NCBI RefSeq assembly: GCF_012843905.1
Contig: NZ_JABAGC010000028.1
Span: 1-44,583, forward strand
Direction of reading: 5' to 3'
DNA: 44,583 nucleotides
Origin: Clostridium sp. SM-530-WT-3G
GTDB lineage: Bacteria; Bacillota; Clostridia; Clostridiales; Clostridiaceae
Position 1 is the stretch's first letter. Each line of letters begins with the position of its first letter. Shown here in pieces: positions 37,206 through 44,583 of the stretch. Position numbers and translations under genes: made by a program. The notes below the pieces were generated by a model. That model saw only the letters and a list, made by a program, of their open reading frames with translations, ran no database searches and was not told the DNA's origin.

Positions 37206-38453
37206 ATGAAAAAGTTTTTAATCATAGCTTTGACATTTACATCACTTTTAATAACAGGATGTGGTAGTAAGCCGGTTGAAGAGGAAAAGTCTATAGCAGT
37301 AACAGTACAAGCTGCTAAAAATCAGGGAATAGAAAATGCTAATATATTTTCTGGGACGACTAAAGTTAAGGATAAAGTATCAGTAACTACTGAAATGAGT
37401 GGGGTAATTGAAGAAATGTATGTAAACTTAGGTGACAAAGTTACAGCAGGACAGCCTTTACTTAGATTAAAAGGAACAGATACTGAAAATAGCATAAAGT
37501 CAGCTGAGGCTGCTTTAAATTCAGCAAAAGCAGCATATGAAGATAGTAATATAACAGTGGAAAATGCACAAAATCAATTAGACAGTTCTTTAAATAATGC
37601 AAAGATAGCTTATGATAAGGCACAAGCAGGTTATGAAGAAGTCCAAAGGCAATTCAGCAATACTGAGCAGCTTTATCAAGCAGGTGCAATTTCTGAAAAT
37701 GATTATAAACAAGCTAAAGCTAATTTAGATCAAACTAAATTGGGGGTAGATCAAGCTAAGGCAGCTGTTGATGCTGCACAAAAAGCTTATGATACCGGTG
37801 TTAGTAGTAGACAACAAGCAAAAGCAGCTATAGAACAAGCACAAGTAACATATGATAATGCATTAAGTGCAAAAAATAAGCTTGTATTAGTTTCGCCAGT
37901 TGATGGAATTATAACAAGTAAGACATATAATGTTGATGAAATGGCAACACCGTCTCAGCCAGCGTTTACAATATCAAGTTTAAATACTTTACAAGTAGAT
38001 ATAAGTGTAACACAAGCAGATATTGATAAATTTAAAGCTGATCAAAAAGTAAATGTAATAATAGATGGTGAAACTGTAGAAGGTACTGTAAGATACGTTC
38101 CAGAAATTACTGATGCTAAAAGTTCGCTATATGTGGTTGAAGTACTTATAGATAATTCAAATGGTGAATTTAATGCAGGAATGTCAGCTGAAGTAGAAGT
38201 AATTACAGAACAAGAAAATAATGCATTGACTATACCTAAAAAAGCTGTTTTTGATGAAGAAGGACAAAGCTTTGTATATGTAGTTGGAGATGATAATAGA
38301 GCTGTAAAAACAGAGATTGTTAAGGGTATAGAAACAGACAGTGAGGTAGAAGTTACAAGTGGAGTAAATGCAGATGATACTATTGTTATTGGAGGATTAT
38401 CTCTAATTAAAGATAATTCAAAATTATTCCCAGTAGAAAAGAAGGAGGACTAA
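37206..38453 (+). CDS. RND membrane-fusion protein (lipoprotein)
   Basis: Periplasmic-adaptor type subunit (HlyD/AcrA family), 415 aa. A lipoprotein signal with lipobox LLITGC places the mature N-terminus at C19, anchored to the outer face of the membrane. Residues about 48-85 and 228-255 form the split lipoyl domain, a long alpha-helical hairpin (about 95-215, Ala/Gln/Lys-rich coiled coil with repeats of AQAGYEEVQRQ and AKANLDQTK type) lies between, then a beta-barrel and membrane-proximal domain with TIPKKAVFDEEGQSFVYVVG. AAGGAGG precedes the ATG. The permease starts four bases after its stop. The helical hairpin is the part that contacts TolC-type partners in Gram-negatives. Confidence 0.9.
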   Translation: MKKFLIIALTFTSLLITGCGSKPVEEEKSIAVTVQAAKNQGIENANIFSGTTKVKDKVSVTTEMSGVIEEMYVNLGDKVTAGQPLLRLKGTDTENSIKSAEAALNSAKAAYEDSNITVENAQNQLDSSLNNAKIAYDKAQAGYEEVQRQFSNTEQLYQAGAISENDYKQAKANLDQTKLGVDQAKAAVDAAQKAYDTGVSSRQQAKAAIEQAQVTYDNALSAKNKLVLVSPVDGIITSKTYNVDEMATPSQPAFTISSLNTLQVDISVTQADIDKFKADQKVNVIIDGETVEGTVRYVPEITDAKSSLYVVEVLIDNSNGEFNAGMSAEVEVITEQENNALTIPKKAVFDEEGQSFVYVVGDDNRAVKTEIVKGIETDSEVEVTSGVNADDTIVIGGLSLIKDNSKLFPVEKKED

Positions 38454-38457
38454 TATT

Positions 38458-41400
38458 ATGAATTTAACTAAAACATCAGTTAAACGTCCTCTTACTATTT
38501 TAATGGTATTTCTAATTGTTCTTATGTTTGGTGCAATTGGATATAAGAAAATGCCACAGAACTTAATGCCTGATATAGATGTACCAGTTGTATTAGTTCA
38601 AACTATGTGGCCAGGGGCTGGACCAGAGGATGTTGATGATCAGATTAGTAAAAAGATAGAAGAACAGCTATCTTCAGTTTCAAATGTAAAAATGACCATG
38701 TCCCAGTCTGGAGAAGGATTCTCCATGGTTGCTGCTCAGTTTGAGTATGGGACGGATTTAGATGAAATATTAAATGATGTTAGATCTAAGGTAGACTCAG
38801 TTCAGTCAAGTCTTCCTGATGATGTAAAAAAATCAACAGTATCAAAAATGGATATGAACCAGCAAGCAATTGCTTCAATTGTAGTTAGTGGAAATACTAA
38901 TCCTGATGCTGTAATGAAATATGCAGAAGATGTAGTACAGCCAAAGGTAGAATCGGTTGATGGGATTACTTCAGCAGAAATAAGTGGTGGAGATAAATCT
39001 CAAGTAAATATAACTGCAGATCCAGTTGTTCTTTCAAGTTATGGTGTTACTCTTGATACAATAAAAAATATTTTATCTGCATCAAATAAAACAATGCCAT
39101 ATGGAACAATAACTCAAGGTGAAGATAAGATAACATTAAGAGGAATAGATAAACTTGAATCCTTAGAAGATGTTAAAAGTATTCAAATACCAGTTGGGCA
39201 AACTGGACAGACGATTAGCTTGGATAAAATATGTGATGTTGAATATGGAAAAGTAGAGAAAACTTCTATTTATAGATATAACGGACAAGAAACTTTAGTA
39301 ATGGATATCCAAAAACAACAGGATGCTAATGTAGTTCAAGTTATGAAAAAGGTTAAGAAGACAGTTGATGAGTTAAATAAAGAAAACCCAGCATTTAAGC
39401 TTGAGGTAATAAATGACCAAAGTACTTATATTGTAAACTCAATTAATGACGTTATAAAAAACTTGGCTATTAGTTCTTTAATCGCGTTTGTTGTTATTTT
39501 TGCATTTTTAAAGAGTTTTAGAGCATCGTTTGTTGTAGCTGTAGCTATTCCAACATCGATAATTGGTGCAATAGCATTATTATATTTTACTGGTGAAACT
39601 ATAAATATTGTAACATTAAGTTCTCTTGTTATTGCCGTAGGTATGGTTGTAGATAACGCAACAGTTGTTATTGAAAATATATTTAAATATAGACAGGATC
39701 CTAATTTAAGTTTAGATGATGCTGCGGTAATTGGAACTAAAACAGTTACAACTGCAATTGTGGCATCAACACTTACAACAGTTGCAATATTCCTTCCAAT
39801 ATTATTTACAGAAGGATTTACAAAGATAATGTTTGGAGCATTAGCTAAAACACTTATTTTTGCATTATCATTATCTTTAATAGTTGCAATAACTCTTGTT
39901 CCAAGTGTATTTGCTAAATTAAGTGGTGGAAAGAATGGTAGTAAGCTTGTAGAAAAACCTTCACCTATATTTGATAAAGTAAGTGAAGCATATCAGAAAC
40001 TTATAAGTGTAGCATTAAAGCATAAAATAATTGTTATTGTGACAAGTATTGCATTGCTTGTTGGATCTTTAGTTGTTGTAGCAACAGGTATGATAGGTAT
40101 GGATTTCATGAGCTCTGGTGATGAAGGAAAAATAAATATATCTATAAAGTTACCAGAGGGACTTGATTTACAACCAAGTGATTACTATGTTTCAATGGTT
40201 GAGGAAAAAATTTCAGATATACCAGAAATAAAATCACAAATGACTAGTTTCTCTTCTGGAAATAGAAATGCTAGTATAGCACTAGAATTGGTAGATGCAG
40301 ATGATAGAAAGAAAAGTACAGAAGATATACAAAAAGAAATTACTGAGTTAGTGCAGACAGTACCAGACTGTGAAATAACAGTTTCTGCAACTGATAGCAC
40401 AATGGGAGGAGCTTCTGGTGGAGATGTTTCCATAAAGCTTCATGGTGAGGATTTAGATGTTCTTGAAGAAATAAGCAATCAAGCACAAGATAAATTAAAA
40501 TCATTAGATGGATTTACTAATGTAAAAAGTTCATTAGCAGATTCAAGTAAAGAAGCACAATTTAAAATAGACAAGAGAAAAGCTCAACAATACGGAGTTA
40601 ATACAGCAGGTATTGCAGGAATGTTACGTTTAGCTATTAATGGGGATAATGTCACAACTGCTACAATAAATGATTATAACTTAGATGTTAACTTAAGATT
40701 AAAAGAGACTAGTGTTGATAATTTAGAAGATATAAAACAATTAAAAGTTCAATCAACAACAGGTCAACAAGTTCCAATAGGAGCATTTGCAGATATAAAA
40801 ATAGCTGATGGATTAAAATCAATTACTAAGAGTGATGGTAAATATTCAATCACAATATCAGCAGATGTTGATGGAAAAGATTTGAATACTGCTAACAAGG
40901 AAGCTATGGCTGCAATAAGTACAATTGATATGCCTAAAGACTATGGTGAAGAGGTTAGCGGTCAGGCTGAGATGATGAATGAAGCAATGGGAGGATTGAT
41001 ATTCTCCATGATTATTGCAATCATATTAGTCTATATGGTAATGGTTGCTCAATTTGAATCGTTCAGTCAGCCATTTATAATAATGTTTAGTATTCCATTT
41101 GCATTTGTGGGTGTAGTGGCGGCATTAGCTATATCGCGTATTTCACTAAATGTTGTAGGAATGCTAGGAGCAATATTGCTTGTTGGTATAGTTGTTAATA
41201 ATGGTATAGTTCTTATAGACTATATAGGTCAGCTAAGAAAATCAAAATTAGCAGACCAAATGAGTTTAGAAGATTTAGTTGCTAAGGGTTGTGCTGCAAG
41301 ATTAAGACCAGTTCTTATGACTACTGCAACAACTGTTGTTGGTACAATTCCAACAGCTCTTGCATTTGGAGATAGTGGAGCAATGATGCAACCACTTGGA

Positions 41401-41631
41401 GTTGTTATTATTGGAGGACTTACTGTATCTACATTAGTTACATTAGTATTAATTCCAACAGTATACTTAATCTTTGACAAAATCGGAAAGAAGCTTTCAG
41501 GAAGATTTAAAAAGACTTTTAAAGGGCTAGCAAGTAAATTTTCTAGAAATAGAAATAAAATAGAAGAAAAAACTATTTCAGAAACTAGTTCTAATAATGA
41601 AAATAATAAAATAGAGGATAAACAAGATTAG
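38458..41631 (+). CDS. RND-family efflux permease (HAE1-like)
   Basis: Proton-driven multidrug exporter of the AcrB/SwrC type, 1057 aa with the usual 12 membrane helices: one at residues about 12-30, a set at about 335-485, one near 525-545, and a set at about 850-1015, with two large extracytoplasmic loops between. The TM4 motif is IAVGMVVDNATVVIEN (Asp-Asn where AcrB has Asp-Asp) and TM10 reads LVGIVVNNGIVLIDYI, Asn where AcrB has the relay lysine. A highly charged cytoplasmic tail of about 50 residues ends the protein. It starts four bases after the fusion protein gene, so both are one unit. In B. subtilis the related SwrC works in surfactin export; the substrate here is unknown. Confidence 0.92.
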   Translation: MNLTKTSVKRPLTILMVFLIVLMFGAIGYKKMPQNLMPDIDVPVVLVQTMWPGAGPEDVDDQISKKIEEQLSSVSNVKMTMSQSGEGFSMVAAQFEYGTDLDEILNDVRSKVDSVQSSLPDDVKKSTVSKMDMNQQAIASIVVSGNTNPDAVMKYAEDVVQPKVESVDGITSAEISGGDKSQVNITADPVVLSSYGVTLDTIKNILSASNKTMPYGTITQGEDKITLRGIDKLESLEDVKSIQIPVGQTGQTISLDKICDVEYGKVEKTSIYRYNGQETLVMDIQKQQDANVVQVMKKVKKTVDELNKENPAFKLEVINDQSTYIVNSINDVIKNLAISSLIAFVVIFAFLKSFRASFVVAVAIPTSIIGAIALLYFTGETINIVTLSSLVIAVGMVVDNATVVIENIFKYRQDPNLSLDDAAVIGTKTVTTAIVASTLTTVAIFLPILFTEGFTKIMFGALAKTLIFALSLSLIVAITLVPSVFAKLSGGKNGSKLVEKPSPIFDKVSEAYQKLISVALKHKIIVIVTSIALLVGSLVVVATGMIGMDFMSSGDEGKINISIKLPEGLDLQPSDYYVSMVEEKISDIPEIKSQMTSFSSGNRNASIALELVDADDRKKSTEDIQKEITELVQTVPDCEITVSATDSTMGGASGGDVSIKLHGEDLDVLEEISNQAQDKLKSLDGFTNVKSSLADSSKEAQFKIDKRKAQQYGVNTAGIAGMLRLAINGDNVTTATINDYNLDVNLRLKETSVDNLEDIKQLKVQSTTGQQVPIGAFADIKIADGLKSITKSDGKYSITISADVDGKDLNTANKEAMAAISTIDMPKDYGEEVSGQAEMMNEAMGGLIFSMIIAIILVYMVMVAQFESFSQPFIIMFSIPFAFVGVVAALAISRISLNVVGMLGAILLVGIVVNNGIVLIDYIGQLRKSKLADQMSLEDLVAKGCAARLRPVLMTTATTVVGTIPTALAFGDSGAMMQPLGVVIIGGLTVSTLVTLVLIPTVYLIFDKIGKKLSGRFKKTFKGLASKFSRNRNKIEEKTISETSSNNENNKIEDKQD

Positions 41632-41650
41632 TTTTATTATTTGATAAAAG

Positions 41651-41692
41651 AAATAAGGGTTATATAAGATTTATAACCCTTATTTTTTGATA
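41651..41692 (+). terminator. Intrinsic terminator after the RND permease
   Basis: AATAAGGGTTATA / TATAACCCTTATT with a 7-base loop and a run of T. The next gene starts 40 bases on, so it may be expressed by read-through or from its own promoter (TATAAT at 41706-41711, too close to the ribosome site to be certain). Confidence 0.85.
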
Positions 41693-41729
41693 AATAGTAA
41701 TAACGTATAATTATAGAGAGGTGAAGTAA

Positions 41730-42983
41730 ATGCGTAAAAATTTAAATAAAATAATTGCTTTTGCAATAGGGGTAAGTGTAGTGTCAGGTAGTGCGTTGCC
41801 AGTAATGGCAACGGAGGTTAAAAATACAACTAATACCTCTTCAAATAGTCAGTCAGAAATCAACAGTGGAGTGTATAAAGTTGAAAATGCAGTTGAGGAT
41901 GCAATTGCTAATAGTGATAAATTAGCTATATTAAATAGTAGTTTATCTGTTTTTAATGCTCAAAAAGATGTATATGAAAAGTATGATGATATGGGACAGG
42001 ATATGGATGATAAAATTGATAAAGTAGATATCCAAATTTCTCAAACTAAACAAAAAAGAGATTATGTACAAGACTATATTAAATATACTGTAACTAATGA
42101 TTATAATGCCATTGTATTAGCTAATGAAAAAATTGCATTAGCAGAAGAAAATATAAAGATAAAATCAGACTCAATTAATCAATCAAAACTAAAACAACAG
42201 TTAGGGCTTAGCACTGAATTAAATTTAAGAAGTGAAGAAGCAGAATTAACAAAACTTAAAGATGATTTAGAAGCACAAAAAAAATCAGTAAATGATTTAA
42301 TATATAAGCTTGGATTAACAACAGGAAAAGATTTATCAAAAGCAACATTTTCTAATAATATAGAATACAAGAAATTCATTGTAGATGGTTCGTTTGACAA
42401 ATACATGGAAAAAGTAATTAAAGATATGGTTAGATATGATAAAGATTTAATAGAAATAACTAAGGACGATTTATCAGATAGAAAAGATGAAAAAGAAAAT
42501 AAACTACCTAAAGAACCAGATAAAAATGATTCAAAGTACTATAGTACTATTACAGATGAAACCACTGGTGAAGAAAAAGTTGTGTTTGATAAAAATACAT
42601 ACGAAAAGGATTTAGAGGAATATCCTAAGAAATTAACTGCATATATTACTTATTACTCAGATAAATTTGCTAATGAACAAAGTATTCATACATTAAATAT
42701 GACAGAAGATGCCTATAGAACTACTATGAAAACTAATTATACAAAGCTTCAAGGAATGGAAGATACTATAGCACAAGCTCAAACAGGAATTGAAATACTA
42801 AATCAAAATATAAAAAATACTAAATTACAATATGATTTAGGATTAGTAACTAAAAATGTATATGACCAAATGGTTTATAAACAAAAAGAAGCTCAAATGA
42901 ATTTAGAAACTGCAATTGATGGATATAATAAATTAAAAGGTATGTTAGAACAGCCTTGGATGATGGCAGTAGCTAATGGCTAA
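41730..42983 (+). CDS. Secreted TolC-like helical protein
   Basis: A 417-aa exported protein: signal peptide of about 28 residues (IIAFAIGVSVVSGSALPVMA, cleavage after VMA) and a mostly helical mature part. The TolC/OEP signature occurs twice, as expected of that duplicated fold: LKQQLGLSTELNLRSEEAEL (near residues 153-172) and LQYDLGLVTKNVYDQMVYKQ (near 370-389), each followed by a coiled-coil helix. An acidic, lysine-rich insertion (about 245-305) separates the halves. No clear outer-membrane beta-barrel strands are visible. GAGAGGTG is seven bases before the ATG. It follows the RND permease across a terminator. In a single-membrane cell it could form a wall-spanning conduit or a docking helix for the fusion protein; both are inference. 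Confidence 0.75.
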   Translation: MRKNLNKIIAFAIGVSVVSGSALPVMATEVKNTTNTSSNSQSEINSGVYKVENAVEDAIANSDKLAILNSSLSVFNAQKDVYEKYDDMGQDMDDKIDKVDIQISQTKQKRDYVQDYIKYTVTNDYNAIVLANEKIALAEENIKIKSDSINQSKLKQQLGLSTELNLRSEEAELTKLKDDLEAQKKSVNDLIYKLGLTTGKDLSKATFSNNIEYKKFIVDGSFDKYMEKVIKDMVRYDKDLIEITKDDLSDRKDEKENKLPKEPDKNDSKYYSTITDETTGEEKVVFDKNTYEKDLEEYPKKLTAYITYYSDKFANEQSIHTLNMTEDAYRTTMKTNYTKLQGMEDTIAQAQTGIEILNQNIKNTKLQYDLGLVTKNVYDQMVYKQKEAQMNLETAIDGYNKLKGMLEQPWMMAVANG

Positions 42984-42987
42984 TTAT

Positions 42988-43026
42988 AAAGCAGATAAGA
43001 TATTGATGTCTTATCTGCTTTAATAT
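42988..43026 (+). terminator. Intrinsic terminator after the TolC-like gene
   Basis: AAAGCAGATAAGA and TCTTATCTGCTTT form a perfect 13-bp stem with an 8-base loop; the downstream T-run is short. Confidence 0.85.
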
Positions 43027-43100
43027 TATCAATGTTCAATAAAAATATTTTGTATTATAATGTACTTAAGGAATAAATGTTTATATGGAGGTAAATTATT

Positions 43101-44132
43101 GTGAAAATAATTAATAAGATATTAGTTATTTCAATGGCTTTGGCAATAAATACAAATATATGTGTATTTGCGGCTTCAGACAATTATAATAGTAATCTTG
43201 AAGAGCAAATATATAATCATATGGAAAATTGGGAGAATAAATTTAATTTTATATATGATCAAAATAGTGCATTAGACTTATTACAATCAGCAGCTAAAAA
43301 AGATGATTATTTAGAAAGATCAATTTCATTATATAAAACTATAAGAGTTGGAAATTTATTTGAAGCAGATATAGAGTATAGAACTACTAAAGATCAAGAA
43401 GTATTTATTGATTATGAGCTATTAAAAATAGTGAATAATTTGATTGACCCTAGAATGAGTAAAGTTGAAATGGTAAAGGCCGTCAATGATTATTTAGTTA
43501 AAATGTATAAATATGATTATACATATAAATCTGATAATGTTTATAGTGCACTTACAACAGGGACAACTATTTGTCAGGGATATGCAATGACAGCATTTAA
43601 AATGTTTAAAATATTAGGAATTGATTGTAGAATAATAAATGGTGAAAAAAATGGTATAAGTCATGCTTGGAATTTAGTTAAGATAGATGATAATTGGTAT
43701 CATCTTGATCCTACTAATAATGATAATATTGTTAGAGATAGATATTTGCTTAAATCAGATGAATTTATGAAAGAGAATAATTACGTTTGGAACCCTAATG
43801 ATTATCCTGCATGTGTTAAGAATTTCTATGATACACCTACTGAATTTATTGATTATAACTATGATAATGATACATATTATAAAGAGTATTATAGTGGAGG
43901 CGCATGGTATATAGATAATAATAAATGGCATTATCTAAGATTAAGTGGATATATGGCTTCAGGATGGATAGCTTATAAGGACAAATTGTATTATTTAAAT
44001 AAAGATGGAGAAATGCAGACAGGATGGGTTAAAATTAACGATAAATGGTATTATTTTTGGTCAGATGGGTCATTAGCAACTGATACTGTAATTGATGGAT
44101 ATACTGTTGATAAAAATGGAGTTTGTTTATAA
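43101..44132 (+). CDS. Secreted transglutaminase-like protein with wall-binding repeats
   Basis: A 343-aa exported protein with a signal peptide (residues 1-25, ending VFAA), a helical region, a transglutaminase-like cysteine-protease core and choline-binding-type repeats. The catalytic triad is visible: C158 in TTICQGYAMTAFKMF, H188 in GISHAWNLV, D203 in WYHLDPTNND. From about residue 268 to the end the aromatic repeat pattern GGAWYIDNNKWHYLRLSGYM, then SGWIAYKDKLYYL and TGWVKINDKWYYFWSDGS, matches CW-binding repeats that hold proteins on the surface. GTG start, with GGAGG 9 bases upstream. Such proteins occur on clostridial surfaces; the substrate is unknown. A terminator separates it from the TolC-like gene. 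Confidence 0.87.
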   Translation: MKIINKILVISMALAINTNICVFAASDNYNSNLEEQIYNHMENWENKFNFIYDQNSALDLLQSAAKKDDYLERSISLYKTIRVGNLFEADIEYRTTKDQEVFIDYELLKIVNNLIDPRMSKVEMVKAVNDYLVKMYKYDYTYKSDNVYSALTTGTTICQGYAMTAFKMFKILGIDCRIINGEKNGISHAWNLVKIDDNWYHLDPTNNDNIVRDRYLLKSDEFMKENNYVWNPNDYPACVKNFYDTPTEFIDYNYDNDTYYKEYYSGGAWYIDNNKWHYLRLSGYMASGWIAYKDKLYYLNKDGEMQTGWVKINDKWYYFWSDGSLATDTVIDGYTVDKNGVCL

Positions 44133-44152
44133 TTTTATCAACGAAATTTAAC

Positions 44153-44219
44153 AATACATAATTCATAATGTGGATAAGTAATGAGTTTACTATCTTAATT
44201 GTGGATTATGTATTTTTTT
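44153..44219 (+). terminator. Intrinsic terminator of the transglutaminase gene
   Basis: AATACATAAT (44153-44162) and ATTATGTATT (44205-44214) with an inner GATA-GTAA/TTACTATC pairing and seven T at the end. Confidence 0.8.
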
Positions 44220-44342
44220 ATTTGTTACTATTTATTCTTTTTACAAAATTATAATGGCTTTTAGGAAAAATTATCATAAAAATAAATGTTTATAAAAATA
44301 TTTTGTTGTAGAATTTTAAGAAAAATGAAATATTATATATTA

Positions 44343-44370
44343 TAGACAAATAAAAATTATATGATAAAAT
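44343..44370 (+). promoter_or_regulatory. Promoter reading out of the window
   Basis: TAGACA (44343-44348), 16-base spacer, TAAAAT (44365-44370) with TG before it. It would drive whatever lies beyond the end; between 44220 and 44342 I see nothing else. Confidence 0.45.
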
Positions 44371-44441
44371 ATATCCTAGGGTATGAAGTATGGAAGTGAA
44401 AGGTGGTAATAGTCATAAATAGAAAAATTGAATAAATTATT

Positions 44442-44583
44442 TTAAGCGCCAGAACTTGAGTGAAGAATAGAGAGTAATTTAATGATAAAGATTAAATTAG
44501 AAAAGGAAACTCAGCGCATATGCATTTGCTGAGTAAGTTCGCCTTAGCCAAATCAAAGATTTGAAAAGGGAAACTCAGCGCAT
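44442..44583. repeat. Repeated palindromic element cut by the window end
   Basis: A perfect 9-bp hairpin (TAATTTAAT 44475-44483, ATTAAATTA 44491-44499) leads into a unit that occurs twice: GAAAAGGAAACTCAGCGCAT at 44500-44519 and, with one extra G, at 44563-44583, a period of 63-64 bases. After the first copy CTCAGC (44510-44515) pairs GCTGAG (44528-44533), and AAATC/GATTT forms a second small hairpin near 44550-44562. The second copy runs off the window. No ORF is evident through it. Confidence 0.6.

Noticed and set aside
44440..44475. AGCGCCAGAAC resembling the 5' end of a glmS ribozyme
   Set aside because: The following GACGAGG-type core is absent, and part of the region is repeated in tandem, which fits a repeat element better.

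Overview
The window is AT-rich, uses short clostridial spacing, strong GGAGG-type ribosome binding sites and compact intrinsic terminators, and carries ptb-buk (butyrate formation from butyryl-CoA) with standard Firmicute genes (cdaA-cdaR, T-box leader, ptsI without ptsH beside it). This points to a butyrate-forming Clostridium of cluster I (sensu stricto, C. beijerinckii/C. butyricum type). It is chromosomal and mostly housekeeping. I see no phage, insertion sequence, CRISPR array, tRNA or rRNA gene.

Layout. 1-2140: a small membrane-protein ORF on the minus strand and a two-gene class I fumarase operon. 2164-3027: YitT-family membrane protein (minus). 3312-6095: membrane-anchored TPR protein, OmpR-type response regulator and histidine kinase, likely one operon. 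6277-9634: class I ribonucleotide reductase, large and small subunits, behind a promoter with NrdR-box-like palindromes. 9881-11500: PTS enzyme I. 11651-12898: TPR-TM-TPR protein. 13043-14215: isoaspartyl dipeptidase. 14273-14884: SleB-type wall hydrolase (minus). 15177-17221: c-di-AMP cyclase cdaA and its regulator cdaR. 17445-19046: FAD-dependent oxidoreductase. 19332-21401: ptb-buk with a Rex-like box in the leader. 21858-22883: ilvC. 22988-24747: small Cys-rich protein, AIM24 protein and TrpR-like regulator. 24929-26278: glmM, which in many Firmicutes directly follows cdaR but is about 7.7 kb away here. 26437-26850: unknown acidic protein.

27071-36011 is a branched-chain amino acid operon: promoter, isoleucine-type T-box leader, ilvN, cimA, leuC, leuD, leuB, ilvD, ilvB. 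The synthase is of the citramalate type, so the operon makes 2-ketobutyrate from pyruvate and acetyl-CoA and carries it to isoleucine, which agrees with the ATC specifier read in the T-box. ilvC, needed for the same pathway, lies 5 kb upstream under its own consensus promoter.

36160-44132 is the accessory part: a GIY-YIG protein, a divergent MarR regulator with two CxC motifs, a lipoprotein membrane-fusion protein, an RND permease, and a secreted protein with the duplicated helical motif of TolC-type proteins. A TolC-like partner in a single-membrane organism is the most unusual item in the window. A secreted transglutaminase-like protein with wall-binding repeats follows. The last 360 bases hold a promoter and the start of a repeated palindromic element cut by the window end.

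Several starts given here were moved downstream to the ATG or GTG behind the clear ribosome binding site. Family assignments come from recognised motifs and were not checked by any search.
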